Assembly (NCBI GenBank): GCA_001599755.1
Contig: BCHX01000007.1
Coordinates: 3,100,001-3,164,000 of the forward strand
Source: Gliomastix tumulicola
Taxonomy: Eukaryota > Ascomycota > Sordariomycetes > Hypocreales > Bionectriaceae
Reading direction: 5' to 3'
Length of the DNA stretch: 64,000 bases
This document shows, in pieces, positions 29,914 through 40,520 of this stretch. Both the position numbers and the translations under genes were made by a program. How positions within the stretch are numbered: position 1 is the stretch's first letter; each line of letters opens with the position of its first letter. Below the pieces are notes generated by a model. The model was not told the origin of the DNA and ran no database searches. It was given only the letters and a program-made list of their open reading frames with translations.

Positions 29914-32567
29914 AGTCGAGTGTAGTGTGTTCTGGTGATATCGATGCGGTCTTCGAGAGATGAGAAGTCGATGAGTAGATGGAATGTGTTGAGGATGTAG
30001 TTATGGGCGGTCAAAAGGGAGGACTCGGATGGGAGTAGCCAAGGTATAAATATTCCATTGTTCTACACAAAGAACAGTCCCAGCATAACGGCCATGGAGT
30101 CATGCACCCCAGTCAAACTTAGTACAATGCTTAACACTCCTCCGCCAGAGACAAAGACACGATAGTAGACAAAGGCGTACGGGAGACGTTACATGGCCGA
30201 GGCACCCCCGGCGCAGAATCTACCTGGGCGTTTCACGGCGCGAACCAGGTTTCGCGGCCCCATCGGCCATACCTGAACTCTCACGAACTAGGGCCAAGAC
30301 AAACTGCTCCGAACATATGCATAACTGCTAGTCTGATTCCGTCCGGCTCAGTGCCCGGGGCGGTCGAGTAGCCCCGAGTTCAGGTCACGATACCGTCTAC
30401 TCGCCGGGTTTCGACCGACATGATGCCTTCGAGGCTGGAGAATGCGATTGGCTCCAATGGAGCGTCTCGCCTCCATTCGTGTCGGAATAGCGCCCAACGT
30501 TGCTGTCCATGATCCCATGACAAGAGTGCTGGTATGGTACCATGGGGCCCCGATATCGCCGAGATGGAGGCAAACAAATTACCACTACCCATCTACTCTC
30601 ACCCACGGCAGATGATTACATATCGTCCTCGAGCTAAGATGAAAGGGCAAGCAGGATCATCTTGGCCAAGCTGTTCATGGGGCTCAGGAGCCGAATGCAG
30701 GCTAGCCGCCCCTTGTTCTTGATGCGACGTGCATCTAGCGCGCGTCCCATGCCCTGTCAAACACTCTTGTCGGTTTTCCCAATTCGAGCAATTGACCGAC
30801 ATGCGTCCTCGACGACCATGTGTGCGTGGATCACATCCCTTTCCAAATCTAGCAGCAGCTTTACCTTTGAGGGAGGAATCAGGCATCCATGGGGTTGGGG
30901 ATTCGATCACGACGAGGTTGGGAGGCGTCACACGCTAGAGGTTTAACTCGCCGAGACGGGACATGCTGCGTGGCTGGCAGCGAGGGATTTTGCAGTGTTG
31001 GGTGTGAGAAGAAGGCCTGCTATTGGCGGCAATACCGACCAGTGTGTCTCCTCGCCACACTGATCACAGAGTCACCCGTCACATCCTTCAGTCTACGTGA
31101 CGGCTGGAGGACTCGGGGCTAGGGAGAGAAAACTACGTTTTTCTCACGAGCTACTCCAAATCGTTTCGAAACGGCGCGCGTCGTCGAAGATGGTAAAGAC
31201 CGACAGGGGTGAGGCTGATGCTAGCCTGGATGAAGCAGCCGGACGTCCCATGTTCCCTGCTAAGTGGGATTTTCGAGACGGTAGATGATGATGTCGATCC
31301 CCTGACAGACGATATAACCTTCTTCTCCAACTGATCCGCACAGATCACACATAATACCACTGTCGCCGTAACTAACGATCTGCCAATATTGATATCAACG
31401 CACATTACGCGTATAACATGCAGGTTTCTCACCAAGTGTCTGTCACCACCACATCAGACGGTGCACTCGCTGACCACCATCCACCAGCAAAACTCTTCTC
31501 TCCCCCGCAATTTCCCTCATCTCCTGGTCAGTTCCCACTTCCCCGCGAAACGAGCCATGGATGCTACCCAAGCCGGCATTATCCCTCGGCCCTTCTCCCT
31601 GTGCCGCCGAGCTCTGTCTCCGCCGGAGCTTGATGAAGGGTAAAAAATGTGACCGGTGATGACCAGCTCAGCGGTCAGCGTCCACTCGTGTAAAGTCGGA
31701 TGAAGGGGGGGGAGGGAGGGGTGGTAGATGAGTCTGGATGAGGGAAGCTGCGGGGGCTGTGACTCCGGAGCCGCGGAATATCGGCTGGGGGGGTTCGATA
31801 TCATGTTGCCTGAATACATCAGATGATTGGTCACACCGTACGTGCTCGTGCCAGCAGAAGGGAGATCTCTGTGGTGATGCGATCACATCATGCCCGGGAG
31901 CTGGGTCGAGAACGCAGATATCCCTGTCGAAGGGGTGAACACGCCGGCTTCCGACAGTGCGGCCGACTTGGCATTCCCATCATCTCATTTGGAATGGGAC
32001 GGGGAGTGTCGCTCGTCGTGATTAACAAGGACTAGTGAAGCAAGGGACGCGGAAATTCGGGACATGATGAGGCTCTCATGTGGCTGGATCCGCTGAAGGA
32101 TTATAACGTCGAAGACATCATTGTTGTATGCGTGTTTGGTCTAAGCGCCTAGACACTCTAGGGAATAGAGGGAGAGATTGGCCCTCGTGGCGGTGGAGGG
32201 GCTACACTGATGGATATCTTTGCGGCCTCCGTCAGGTAATCCCTCTGGCATTCATGCAGCACCAAGAAAACTAGCCAGGGTGCACTCCAGGGTGTAATAC
32301 TCGTGGTTCTGAATGACAGTGTCAGCTAGCTCGACATTCCAAGACAACAGAAATTAGCATGGAGAGTCTAGAATCTGTTCTCCCGTCTACTGAAGGGATA
32401 CAACAGCTTTCTCAATTGCGCAAGTATCTTCCATACCACTCAAGAGACATCTATCTCGCGGATTCAGCGTTCTGCGCAATAGCCGGTACTCAATTTCGCA
32501 CGATCTCTTCAAAACTGCTGCCCGAAACAAATCCCTGACGAAATACCCGACTCGTCTCATGCTGATC
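29914..32567. other. Intergenic, 2.7 kb
   Basis: Promoter of the DUF1996 gene (29914 to about 30060), then no supported gene up to the CDF transporter. A short plus-strand frame at 31557-31643 (ATGGATGCT...) has GC-ending codons after a pyrimidine-rich leader but ends after 28 codons; it is too short to call. Confidence 0.45.
30045..30052 (-). promoter_or_regulatory. TATA box of DUF1996 gene
   Basis: TATTTATA on the minus strand, about 132 bp upstream of the ATG at 29913. Confidence 0.45.
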
Positions 32568-33403
32568 CTACACCAGGTTGCCAAACGAATCCTGGCATGT
32601 AGCCAGCGCAGCTCGCACGACCAGCGCAGAGATGCACAGCCCGCCGATAGAGTCGATCCACGCCGTAGACGCGAAGATGGTGCTGCTGATGATGGCAATC
32701 ACGGTGACCACACTCAGCAGCGAATCCGCTCGCTGGTGGACAGCCGAAGATGCGAGCACTGGTGATTTGATCTCGTTTGCGACTCTGATGGCTATATGAT
32801 GGTCAGTATTTCGGACAGAGACAGCACGACGCAGGTGCACTTACTCGCATGGTAGAGCGACTCCTTCACCACGACCGTCAAAATGGCCGGCCAGACTGCC
32901 TGGATGCTGGGCTTCACGTCCGAGAGTGCGCTCTGGCCCATCATTTGGTCTCTGATGCTGCTGACAGCGTCCCATCCCAGGTGCACTGCCGTCGTCATCA
33001 GCAGACCAGCTGCCATGATGGCCAGCAGCCTCTCTATCCTGGCAGTCGTTGCTGCACTGATCTTGGTATGCGACTGCGAGAATGAGCTGACCGCCACAGC
33101 GACCAGCGCCAGAATGTCAGTGGTCAGATCGCTGAAGCTGTGCCATGCATCCGCAGTGAGGGCTTTCGAGTTGAGCATCCACCCGCCGGCGAGCTTGATG
33201 AGGGCGAGGCCGAGATTGCACAACAGGCCAATCTGGATGATTCTGGCACCCTTCCCCCCGTCGGGAGATTTCAGGAGGGCACTGGCATAGTGATGATGGT
33301 GGGACTCGTAGGCGGCGGTCATAGCTAGTCGGTGCGTGAATAGCCTCTTAGTTAATAGTTTCTTTGGTGTCAAAATGCTGCTTCCAGATGAGCGATTTTC
33401 CAC
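32568..33403 (-). CDS. CDF cation transporter, short C-terminus
   Basis: Two exons (32845-33403 and 32568-32791) with a 53-bp intron (GTAAGT donor, ATATAG acceptor) give 260 residues. Splicing produces KESLYHATIRVANE, matching the family helix. Cation diffusion facilitators exchange Zn, Mn, Fe or Co for protons. Six membrane segments are visible. The metal site is complete: DAWHSFSD in TM2 and HQRAD in TM5 (HxxxD). The sequence looks most like the mitochondrial iron-transporter (MMT) branch, and the first 28 residues are basic and Ser/Leu-rich, possibly a targeting peptide. The protein stops only a few residues after TM6 (DSFGNLV), so the cytosolic C-terminal dimerisation domain of about 80 residues is absent. 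No downstream exon continuing the frame was found. M28 (33322) is an alternative start. Confidence 0.8.
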
Positions 33404-34493
33404 GCAAGGGAGAGATGAGATTTAATAACACGGGCTTCTCGCCGGAGATGCTGGAGACGCGCTGGACAGACTGGTCGTCGCATCGCAAGCTCGTCGACAT
33501 CATCGCCCTTATTATAAAGAATCACTAAACCAAACTGAGCGCGATCCTGCGACACACTAAGACCTTTCAGGGCCGCGTGGCAGCATGACTGCATAGCCCC
33601 CAAATACACGTGGAAGGCCCCGGCCCCTAGAAAAACGTCCAAAATACAGGGACAGTCCCTCAAGCGTCCCCGGAGCTTTCACCGCTACGGAACGCCGGGC
33701 CTGGCGCTAGGGCAAGTCTCGTAGTAATGTCCGCCCTCCTATTGGGCGTCATTAGGGGATTTCAAGGGCTCTAACGCCTGATGCGAGTGCGAGTGGGATC
33801 ATCATTCTGGCGGCCTGTGGCTGAGCTTGTCAAGAGCTGGCGTCAGTCAGCCCTAAGCGCAGCTCGACGGCACAGCGAATGCCGAACTGAAGCAAGCCCC
33901 TGTAACCCCAGGATCGCATCTGTTTTCCCAGTTGGGCTAAGTTGATACTCCCGCGCTTGTTTGTGAGTGCCGGCGATTTTGCGATTTGCACTCGCACTCG
34001 GATCCCGGATGATCAACGACGCCATTGGATGCGCGCTGTACCGTCAGCCTCCAGATCGATGGGGCTAAGACGCTGACGGGGATGACGATGGGCTTCTTTT
34101 AGGTAGGGACCGGCTGGCATTTGAAATTGATGGTGTGCTATTCGCGGGGATCTTGTGCGTCAGTTACCCTCCTGGACCCCGCGGGTTCGGATAGGAGTAA
34201 CTGGTGAAGGATGGGATAGCTCGCAGCTCGCTTACGGCGTCTAGAGGTCGGGCTGGAGTATCCAGGCATCATCATCTCGATGGGGCCAGTCACGTCCTGG
34301 TTTCGGTCTCGCTCAGTCGAGGATGTTGAGCATGTTCAGAGCAAGTATAAAGACATGCTCGTCCGAAGTCTGTTTTCGTTCCCGTCTCATCACTCCCAAC
34401 TCACTTCATCTTCAACCACTCACTTCATCTACCTCGACCCAGACAGAGCCTTACTCCAGATCATCTGTTTACTCTTCAGGTCTCCCACTCAGG
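33404..34493. other. Intergenic, divergent promoters
   Basis: A 1.1-kb divergent spacer between the transporter and the carotenoid oxygenase. The last 150 bp before 34494 are pyrimidine-rich (leader of the oxygenase gene). No gene is seen. Confidence 0.5.
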
Positions 34494-36158
34494 ATGACCA
34501 ACTTCCTCTCCAACCTCCTCCCTGCGGCACTTGCCAGTGCCCAGGTCGTCCTCGCGGACTTGCCTGCCACCGCTGGCCCTCCTCCAGACTCTGATCCCCT
34601 CACCTGGGGCTTCTACGCCACGCACGAAGTCCCCGAGGCCACCCAGCTCGAGATCGTCGGCACGATCCCCTCCTGGGTCAGCGGCTCGCTCTACCGTGGT
34701 GCTGCTGCGACCTGGGACGTGGGCAACTACACGGCCGAGCACTGGTTCGACGGCTTCAGCCGCAACCACCGCTTCGAGATCGCCGACGGCGGTGTCTCGT
34801 ACCGCAGCCGCAACGCAAGCGACGAGCTGAGCGACTTCGTCCGGGAGACCGGGCTCTACCCCAACGGGAACTTTGGCAGCGATCCCTGCAAGATCATCTT
34901 TGGCGCCTTCGAGACCAGCTACCGTGACGGCAATGACAAGCACGGCGACAAGAGCACGTCGAATGTCAACGTCGCCTGGGCGCCCAACTTTGCCGGTGTG
35001 TCGGTCAACACGTCGAGCGATGTCGGCAGCACTCCCTTCGACACCCTCATCATGACGACGGACGCCAACGAGCTGCATCAGCTCGATCCCGTCACCCTCG
35101 AACCCATCGAACTCTTCACGTACCAGGCGTCCAACCCGCTCCTCGTCAACAGCGGACGGTCTGCTGCTCATCCCATCGTCGGCGAGGATGGCACCATCTA
35201 CAACTACGTCCTCGATCTCGAGCAGGACCCTCCTACCTACCACGTCTTCCGCATCAGCCCTCCCGAGGGCGAGACAACGATCATGGCTTCCATCACCGAC
35301 GCCCCGCCCGCGTACATCCACTCCATGTTCGGCACCGAGAAGCACATCATCCTCATCGTCTGGCAGGCCGACCTGACACAGCAGGGCAAGACGGTCCTCA
35401 GCAGCATCGGGCCCTGGAACCCCGACCGCAAGGCGCTCTTCTACGTCATCGACCGCGAGAACGGCGGCCTCGTGGGCAAGTACGAGAGCCCGGATACCTT
35501 CTTCGCCTTCCACGAGATCAACTCGTTCGAGGACGCAGAGGGCAACATCTTCATCGACCTGCCCCGCATGGACGACTACGGCTTCCTCAACGCCGCCAAG
35601 GTGACCTCCCTCCGCGCCAACCTGGGCAGCCCCAACGCCACCTCCAAGCAGGACCTCTCCGGCGCCTTCACCCGCTACCGCCTCCCGTACATCTCCGAGT
35701 GTGGAAACAAAAAGACTCCCGCTACTACCAACAGCACCAGCATCCCCTGGCGCAAGGCCGAGATCGACTTCTCCCTCGACTACAGGCTCGCCAACCTCGA
35801 GCTGCCGCGCATCAACCCGACAAGACAGGGAAAGCCCTACCGCTACGCCTACGGCATCCACACCGAGACGACGGGCTACTTTGCGGACTCCATCATCAAG
35901 ATCGACACCGAGTCTCAGGGTTGGAAGGTCTGGGAGCCCGAGACGCGCCACATGCCCTCGGAGCCTGTGTTTATCGGTCGTCCCGGCGCGGAGGCGGAGG
36001 ATGACGGTGTGTTGCTGACGGTGGCGATGGACTCGGTGGTGAGGCGGAGTTCGCTTGTGTTTCTGGATGCGCAGACGTTGACGGAGATTGCGAGGGCCAA
36101 GATGCCTATTGTGATGGGGTATGGATTCCACGGTGCTTGGGGGAACTCCCGTCAGTAA
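34494..36158 (+). CDS. Carotenoid oxygenase (RPE65 family)
   Basis: An intronless protein of 554 residues. Carotenoid cleavage dioxygenases split a double bond of a carotenoid or apocarotenoid with O2 using Fe(II) held by four His. These are visible as H226 (AAHPIVG), H276 (IHSMFG), H340 (FHEINSF) and H546 (GYGFHGAW). The EHWFDGFSRNHRFEI segment near residue 85 is characteristic of fungal members such as the torulene dioxygenases CarT/CAO-2. The N-terminal 20 residues are hydrophobic and could be a membrane anchor or weak signal peptide. The ATG at 34494 was chosen because the upstream part of the frame (from 34323) reads like a Ser/Thr-rich leader. No phytoene synthase, desaturase or opsin gene is adjacent, so it is not in a carotenoid cluster within this window. 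Confidence 0.88.
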   Translation: MTNFLSNLLPAALASAQVVLADLPATAGPPPDSDPLTWGFYATHEVPEATQLEIVGTIPSWVSGSLYRGAAATWDVGNYTAEHWFDGFSRNHRFEIADGGVSYRSRNASDELSDFVRETGLYPNGNFGSDPCKIIFGAFETSYRDGNDKHGDKSTSNVNVAWAPNFAGVSVNTSSDVGSTPFDTLIMTTDANELHQLDPVTLEPIELFTYQASNPLLVNSGRSAAHPIVGEDGTIYNYVLDLEQDPPTYHVFRISPPEGETTIMASITDAPPAYIHSMFGTEKHIILIVWQADLTQQGKTVLSSIGPWNPDRKALFYVIDRENGGLVGKYESPDTFFAFHEINSFEDAEGNIFIDLPRMDDYGFLNAAKVTSLRANLGSPNATSKQDLSGAFTRYRLPYISECGNKKTPATTNSTSIPWRKAEIDFSLDYRLANLELPRINPTRQGKPYRYAYGIHTETTGYFADSIIKIDTESQGWKVWEPETRHMPSEPVFIGRPGAEAEDDGVLLTVAMDSVVRRSSLVFLDAQTLTEIARAKMPIVMGYGFHGAWGNSRQ

Positions 36159-36412
36159 GCATTGGAGGCTCTTCATTCGCTGATGATCCGAGTATACTTG
36201 GTCAAGTTTCATCTTATTCCTTAACTACTTTGTTCCCTTCTCTTCTTTAGATCTTTAGAATGTCACTGGTGTTGCATGAATCAGAAGCCATTATTTCCTT
36301 GTGTCGCTGAGCGTGATATCTATCGATCCCTGGGTGTCTTCCATGCCGTGCCAGGCTCCAAGTAACAGTCCCTTCCATAAACTCCGAATGAATCGATCAA
36401 ATCCCTTAATCC

Positions 36413-37240
36413 TCAGTGCCCATCGCAGTCGCACTTCTTGAGATAGTCATGCCCGAGCAAGTCCAGCACCTCCTCCAACTCCATCCTTTCGATGCGCATG
36501 TCCAGCAGCTGAGCCACCAGCGCGCTCAGCTCCTCCCCATTCACCAGGTGAAGAACGACCTCCCGTCCAATGGCACACAGGATCGGCGCCCAGGCCATCT
36601 GTCCGACCCGCGAGCCGATGCTCTCCACCCAGTCCGTGTTCAGATGCTCTATTACGTAGTCGAGGTTGTGGCGGCACTCCCAGACGGTCTTGTCCTTGTC
36701 CTCGCCCTCGGACTCGAGCGTGTCGTTGTAGATGCTTCGGCCGCAGCAGAACTCGGCCGCAGGCATGAGGGCGGCGAACCATTTATGCCCGCCGAAGAGC
36801 GAGAGGAAGAAGTCGCCGGACCACGTGGCGTCGTCCCATTCCATCTTGGTCATGCCGAGCCATTCGCACGCGGCGCTGCGCTCGGCCCTGCTCATGTTCT
36901 GGTGCTCGGCAAGCTTGATGAAGACGGAGTAGGGCACGATGTGGCTGATCTCGGGCGCGACGTCCTCGCAGTCAAGACCACGGCGCAGACTAGCAAAGTA
37001 CTCCGTGAAGGCCTCGTCGTCGGTGTCGATGTGCTCAAGGAGGGTGCTGTTCAAGGGCACACGCTGGTTCTCATTCGCGTCCTCGCTCTCCTGCTTCGCT
37101 TTGACTGCTGCCTGGGCGCGGAGAAGGAGCTCCTTCGGGTTGGTCATGCGCATGAGCAGGTCCTGGTTGTTGTGCCTCTTAAGCTTGGCCATCTGGCGGG
37201 TTCGGCGGCGGCGTCTCTTTTCCTTGGTGAGGCCTGCCAT
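36413..37240 (-). CDS. Hypothetical protein, basic N-terminus
   Basis: A single frame giving 275 residues from the ATG at 37240 (MAGLTKEKRRRRRTRQMAKLKR). I do not recognise a family. The first 25 residues are extremely basic, resembling a nuclear or nucleolar localisation signal. The remainder is mostly helical and acidic, with a WLGMTKMEWDDATWSGDFF patch rich in Trp and Asp, and ends in CDCDGH. The frame stays open upstream to 37519 and could add 93 residues, but that part is Ser/His-rich like a leader. Codon use in the main frame is GC3-rich, which argues that it is real. It converges on the carotenoid oxygenase gene, 254 bp apart. Confidence 0.6.
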   Translation of the reverse strand: MAGLTKEKRRRRRTRQMAKLKRHNNQDLLMRMTNPKELLLRAQAAVKAKQESEDANENQRVPLNSTLLEHIDTDDEAFTEYFASLRRGLDCEDVAPEISHIVPYSVFIKLAEHQNMSRAERSAACEWLGMTKMEWDDATWSGDFFLSLFGGHKWFAALMPAAEFCCGRSIYNDTLESEGEDKDKTVWECRHNLDYVIEHLNTDWVESIGSRVGQMAWAPILCAIGREVVLHLVNGEELSALVAQLLDMRIERMELEEVLDLLGHDYLKKCDCDGH

Positions 37241-38794
37241 CTGGGGCGGTGTGGTGAATGAGCAATGAATTTGTTCTTTCTCCGATGAGGCTTTGTAGGG
37301 AGGTCTGGATTCACTGCTTTCAGTACGAGGATGGCTCGAATTGGAGGGGAGACTGCTTCCTTCCCTACCTTTGTGTAATGAGGCAATGACGGCGTAGTAG
37401 CCAATGAGCCGTGATAGCAATGCAAAGCGAGGGGCGATGAAGAGTGCAAAAATGATGGTCTGATGGGTGCAGAAAATAAGTTGAAGTCGGGAGAGAGTTT
37501 TGGAATGCAGGCGGTGCATAGAATTTTTCAGGTGAGGAAAGGCTGAGGGTCGGTGCCATAGAGAGGCTGCACATGCGCCTCATGAGCGACCAGCCACAAC
37601 CATCGTCTTTGTACCGCCGTTTCGCGTCACACCCTCGGTTGAGTCATGGCTTGAGTGTGATTCGCAGTCCTGATTCTGAGACTTGGTTGCCATTTATTCA
37701 TCGAAGCAGTAGTCTGTCACCTGACATATCACGAGCACTTATTTCTCTGATTTGCAACTACGCACACAACGTATAGGTTGCCCGATATCACCACAGTTGG
37801 AGGATGCCGTCAAGGGGTTCGTAAGCAGACAAATGAGAGACCTTGGAGATGCATAGACCATAAACGTGTGCTGCCAAAGTTTGAGTGTTCTAGACGTAGA
37901 CGACACAGTAGACACAAGGGATCCCAGCACCGCCAATGGATGTTGACCACTAAAGTACTAGTAGAGTTGTTGACGTTTAGGCACCTTGTTCGTTGTGGTC
38001 CATCCACGGCTATCATCCATCTCCATCAGCTTCACTATCGTCGTCACAAATGATCAATCAGATGGCTGATCCACTGTTGCCCCAAGCCCGCGATAATGGG
38101 ATTCTGGGCAGATGCATCTCGGCCCCAGCATCCTTCACTCGCCGTCAGCACTTGGCAGTGGCGATTGGCAGTGAGCGTCGCCCCTGGAGGACTCCAGCCG
38201 TGGCAGATTCGTCATATCTTTGTCCATCTCTGCCCCTACCAGCCATCCAATGTCTACACCGTATCTTAGGCGTCAAGCGTCAAGGATACACGGCATCTGT
38301 GCTCCTTGGCCGCATCAACAACCACTAAAATCAACCGACGACGCCAAGTATTGGGAGCCTCTGACATCATCGCCACTTGCGCTGATCGGCGCCTGAATGG
38401 GTCATCTGAATTTCTCAACCCACCTTGTAATAGTGCCAGTTCCTGGCTTTCTTCCCTGCTTTTATCTTGAAGGCGAATAAAAAGGGCCTATTACAGGGCC
38501 TCCAGGGGTCGACATAAGCGGGATTTCGCGCACCCAGTCCACCAATTAGGCTGTTCCCTGGCACGATAAAGGTGCAGTAGCCCCGGCGGCTGTCCTGTCC
38601 TGTCCACGTCATGCCTGGGCTCGGATCTGCCCGGCCTGTTGATAAGGCGAAGCCATCCTGTGCGCCATAATAATCCTTTCCCTTCCCTTCGTTCTGCCCT
38701 TCTCGGTCCTGAAATAAATGCCATACTCGCTGGTGACACGACGACTTCCCTCCGCTAAGATGCGATTCCCCCGGTGACCGGCACGCCGAAGAAA
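37241..38794. other. Intergenic, divergent promoters, 1.5 kb
   Basis: It separates the hypothetical gene from the GH128 gene. Open frames on both strands are short and unbiased. No RNA gene or repeat was found. Confidence 0.5.
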
Positions 38795-39856
38795 ATGACA
38801 CGACAAACCCTTGCCCTGGTAATAGCGGCGGCCCTCTGCGCCCTGCCAGCAGCAGTCGCTGGCCGACGCATCGATCTCCCCTCCAAGCACGGATTGGCCG
38901 TCACCGCCGAGCTCACAGACGACGACACGCGGCTCTTCGCGTCCGAGAACTCGCCCATCTCGTGGTACTTCAACTGGAGTCCGCGGACCACGGACCTCAT
39001 CGGCGACGCGGCCGTCTTCATCCCGCTCATCCACGGCCTCGGCTCGCTGGAGCAGGACGAGCTGTGGCAGACCCTCGACGACCTGCCCGAGTCCTCGACG
39101 CACCTCTTCGCGTTTAACGAGCCGGACGAGGAGAAGGAGAATGGCGGGAGCGGCATCAGCCCGCGGGACGCGGCGGAGGCCTACCTCGAGCACATCGCGC
39201 CGCTGCGGCGCACGGGCGAGAGCGAACACACGGAGAGGACGTGGAATGTGAGCCACCCGGCCGTGACGGGGTCAACGCGCGGGCTGGAGTGGCTGCAGGA
39301 CTTCAACGAGTCGTGCTACGACATCGCGCCCGACGGCGGCTGCCCTGCCGATTTCGTCTCCGTGCACTACTACGGCGACTTCCAGGGCCTGGCCTCGTGG
39401 ATCGGCACGCTGCACGAGTTCTACAATGGCGACAAAGGGGGCGAGGACGCCAAGGGTCTGTGGATCACCGAGATGGCTGTCCCGCAGGGCGACGGCGAGG
39501 TCAATCTGGGGATGCTCAAGGAGAGCATGGACTATCTGGATGGGCTGGACTACATCGACGGGTATGCGTGGTTTGGCGCGTTCAGGGAGGGCGACAGCAA
39601 CGAGTGGACGGGGGAAGGGGTGAGTCTGCTGGATGACGACGGGGAGCTGACGGACGTCGGGAGGGAGTACATGGGCGGGGAGACGAGTGACTTCCAGGAT
39701 GAGGAGGACGGTGATCAGGGGGGTGACAGCGGTGATGGAGGCAGTGGTGATGGGGGCAGTGGTGATGAGGATAGCAGTGGCTGCAATATCCTGCAGCCGA
39801 ATGTTGCTGCCATACTGCTGGTGCTCATCGGGGCAGTGATGTGGGCGGTTGGGTAA
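38795..39856 (+). CDS. GPI-anchored GH128-type glucanase
   Basis: A single exon of 353 residues. The signal peptide is at residues 1-22 (MTRQTLALVIAAALCALPAAVA). The catalytic domain (about 25-285) is of the Glyco_hydro_cc/Asl1 type (GH128, endo-beta-1,3-glucanase), with FAFNEPDEE (acid/base candidate E109), SVHYYG on the central strand, and LWITEMAVP (nucleophile candidate E226). YAWFGAF lies on the last barrel strand. A Gly/Asp/Ser repeat linker (GDGGSGDGGSGDED) follows, then a C-terminal hydrophobic tail NVAAILLVLIGAVMWAVG, which fits a GPI-attachment signal. The enzyme would sit at the plasma membrane or wall and cut beta-1,3-glucan. M8 of the longer frame is chosen because the signal peptide begins there. 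The next gene is another wall-polymer hydrolase. Confidence 0.87.
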   Translation: MTRQTLALVIAAALCALPAAVAGRRIDLPSKHGLAVTAELTDDDTRLFASENSPISWYFNWSPRTTDLIGDAAVFIPLIHGLGSLEQDELWQTLDDLPESSTHLFAFNEPDEEKENGGSGISPRDAAEAYLEHIAPLRRTGESEHTERTWNVSHPAVTGSTRGLEWLQDFNESCYDIAPDGGCPADFVSVHYYGDFQGLASWIGTLHEFYNGDKGGEDAKGLWITEMAVPQGDGEVNLGMLKESMDYLDGLDYIDGYAWFGAFREGDSNEWTGEGVSLLDDDGELTDVGREYMGGETSDFQDEEDGDQGGDSGDGGSGDGGSGDEDSSGCNILQPNVAAILLVLIGAVMWAVG

Positions 39857-40520
39857 CGGCTACGAATGCACGAGAAGGCGTTGGGAGACTAGATACCATG
39901 CATATGCACGTACACGTATATAGATATTTTTTTACGGCCTGGAAATGAAACAGATCAATTCACCTTGATGAGTCTGTCAAGGTACTCAATGCCGTGCTGC
40001 ATGGCTCGCCCATGTTGGCAGCGACATTCATTACCACAGCGTTACCTCCAATATCCTCCGCCTGCCCAGTACAGCAGGACGTTCCATCACATAACGTTGA
40101 ATCCTCAGCGAGGAATCACCCGTAAACCGCCCAATACCAACCGCAATCCACAAGAAAACCGCCGCCGCCTGCATGACACCAGCACGGGATACCCCTGGAA
40201 CGCACCCGCCGTTCCTGGCCCGACAGCTGCCAGTGTCGTATCCAGCGCGTCCGTTTAGCTCTTAAAGTTGCATGCGGGGGACGCACCTTATGCGCCGAAC
40301 GGGCATGTCCTTGTCGATCCCTGTCGAAGTCCCAGCTCTGGTAGGTAACGTTGCTGGCGGCGTGTGGAGAAGGGAGGGGGAAGAAACATCGTGTTTGCAG
40401 TGCGGAATGGGAGCATCTTGACGAGGGCGACTGCTGATATAAGGGCCTCTGGTCCTTTATTGAGGCCAATGCTTTTCCTCCAGCTTGGTCATGTGCTTGC
40501 AGACCATCACCAGCCTCACA
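39857..40520. other. Intergenic / promoter of GH2 gene
   Basis: 660 bp between co-oriented glycosidase genes. It contains a TATA-like element at 40438 and no gene. Confidence 0.5.
40438..40443 (+). promoter_or_regulatory. TATA-like element of GH2 gene
   Basis: TATAAG 83 bp upstream of the ATG at 40521. Confidence 0.35.

Noticed and set aside
32387..32698. Minus-strand frame overlapping the end of the CDF gene, considered as its missing C-terminus
   Set aside because: It is in another frame, Arg/Cys-rich and unlike the CDF cytosolic domain; no splice links the two.
34476..36212. 578-codon minus-strand open frame opposite the carotenoid oxygenase
   Set aside because: Val/Asp/Gly-rich antisense shadow created by GC3 bias; the plus strand carries the four-His enzyme.
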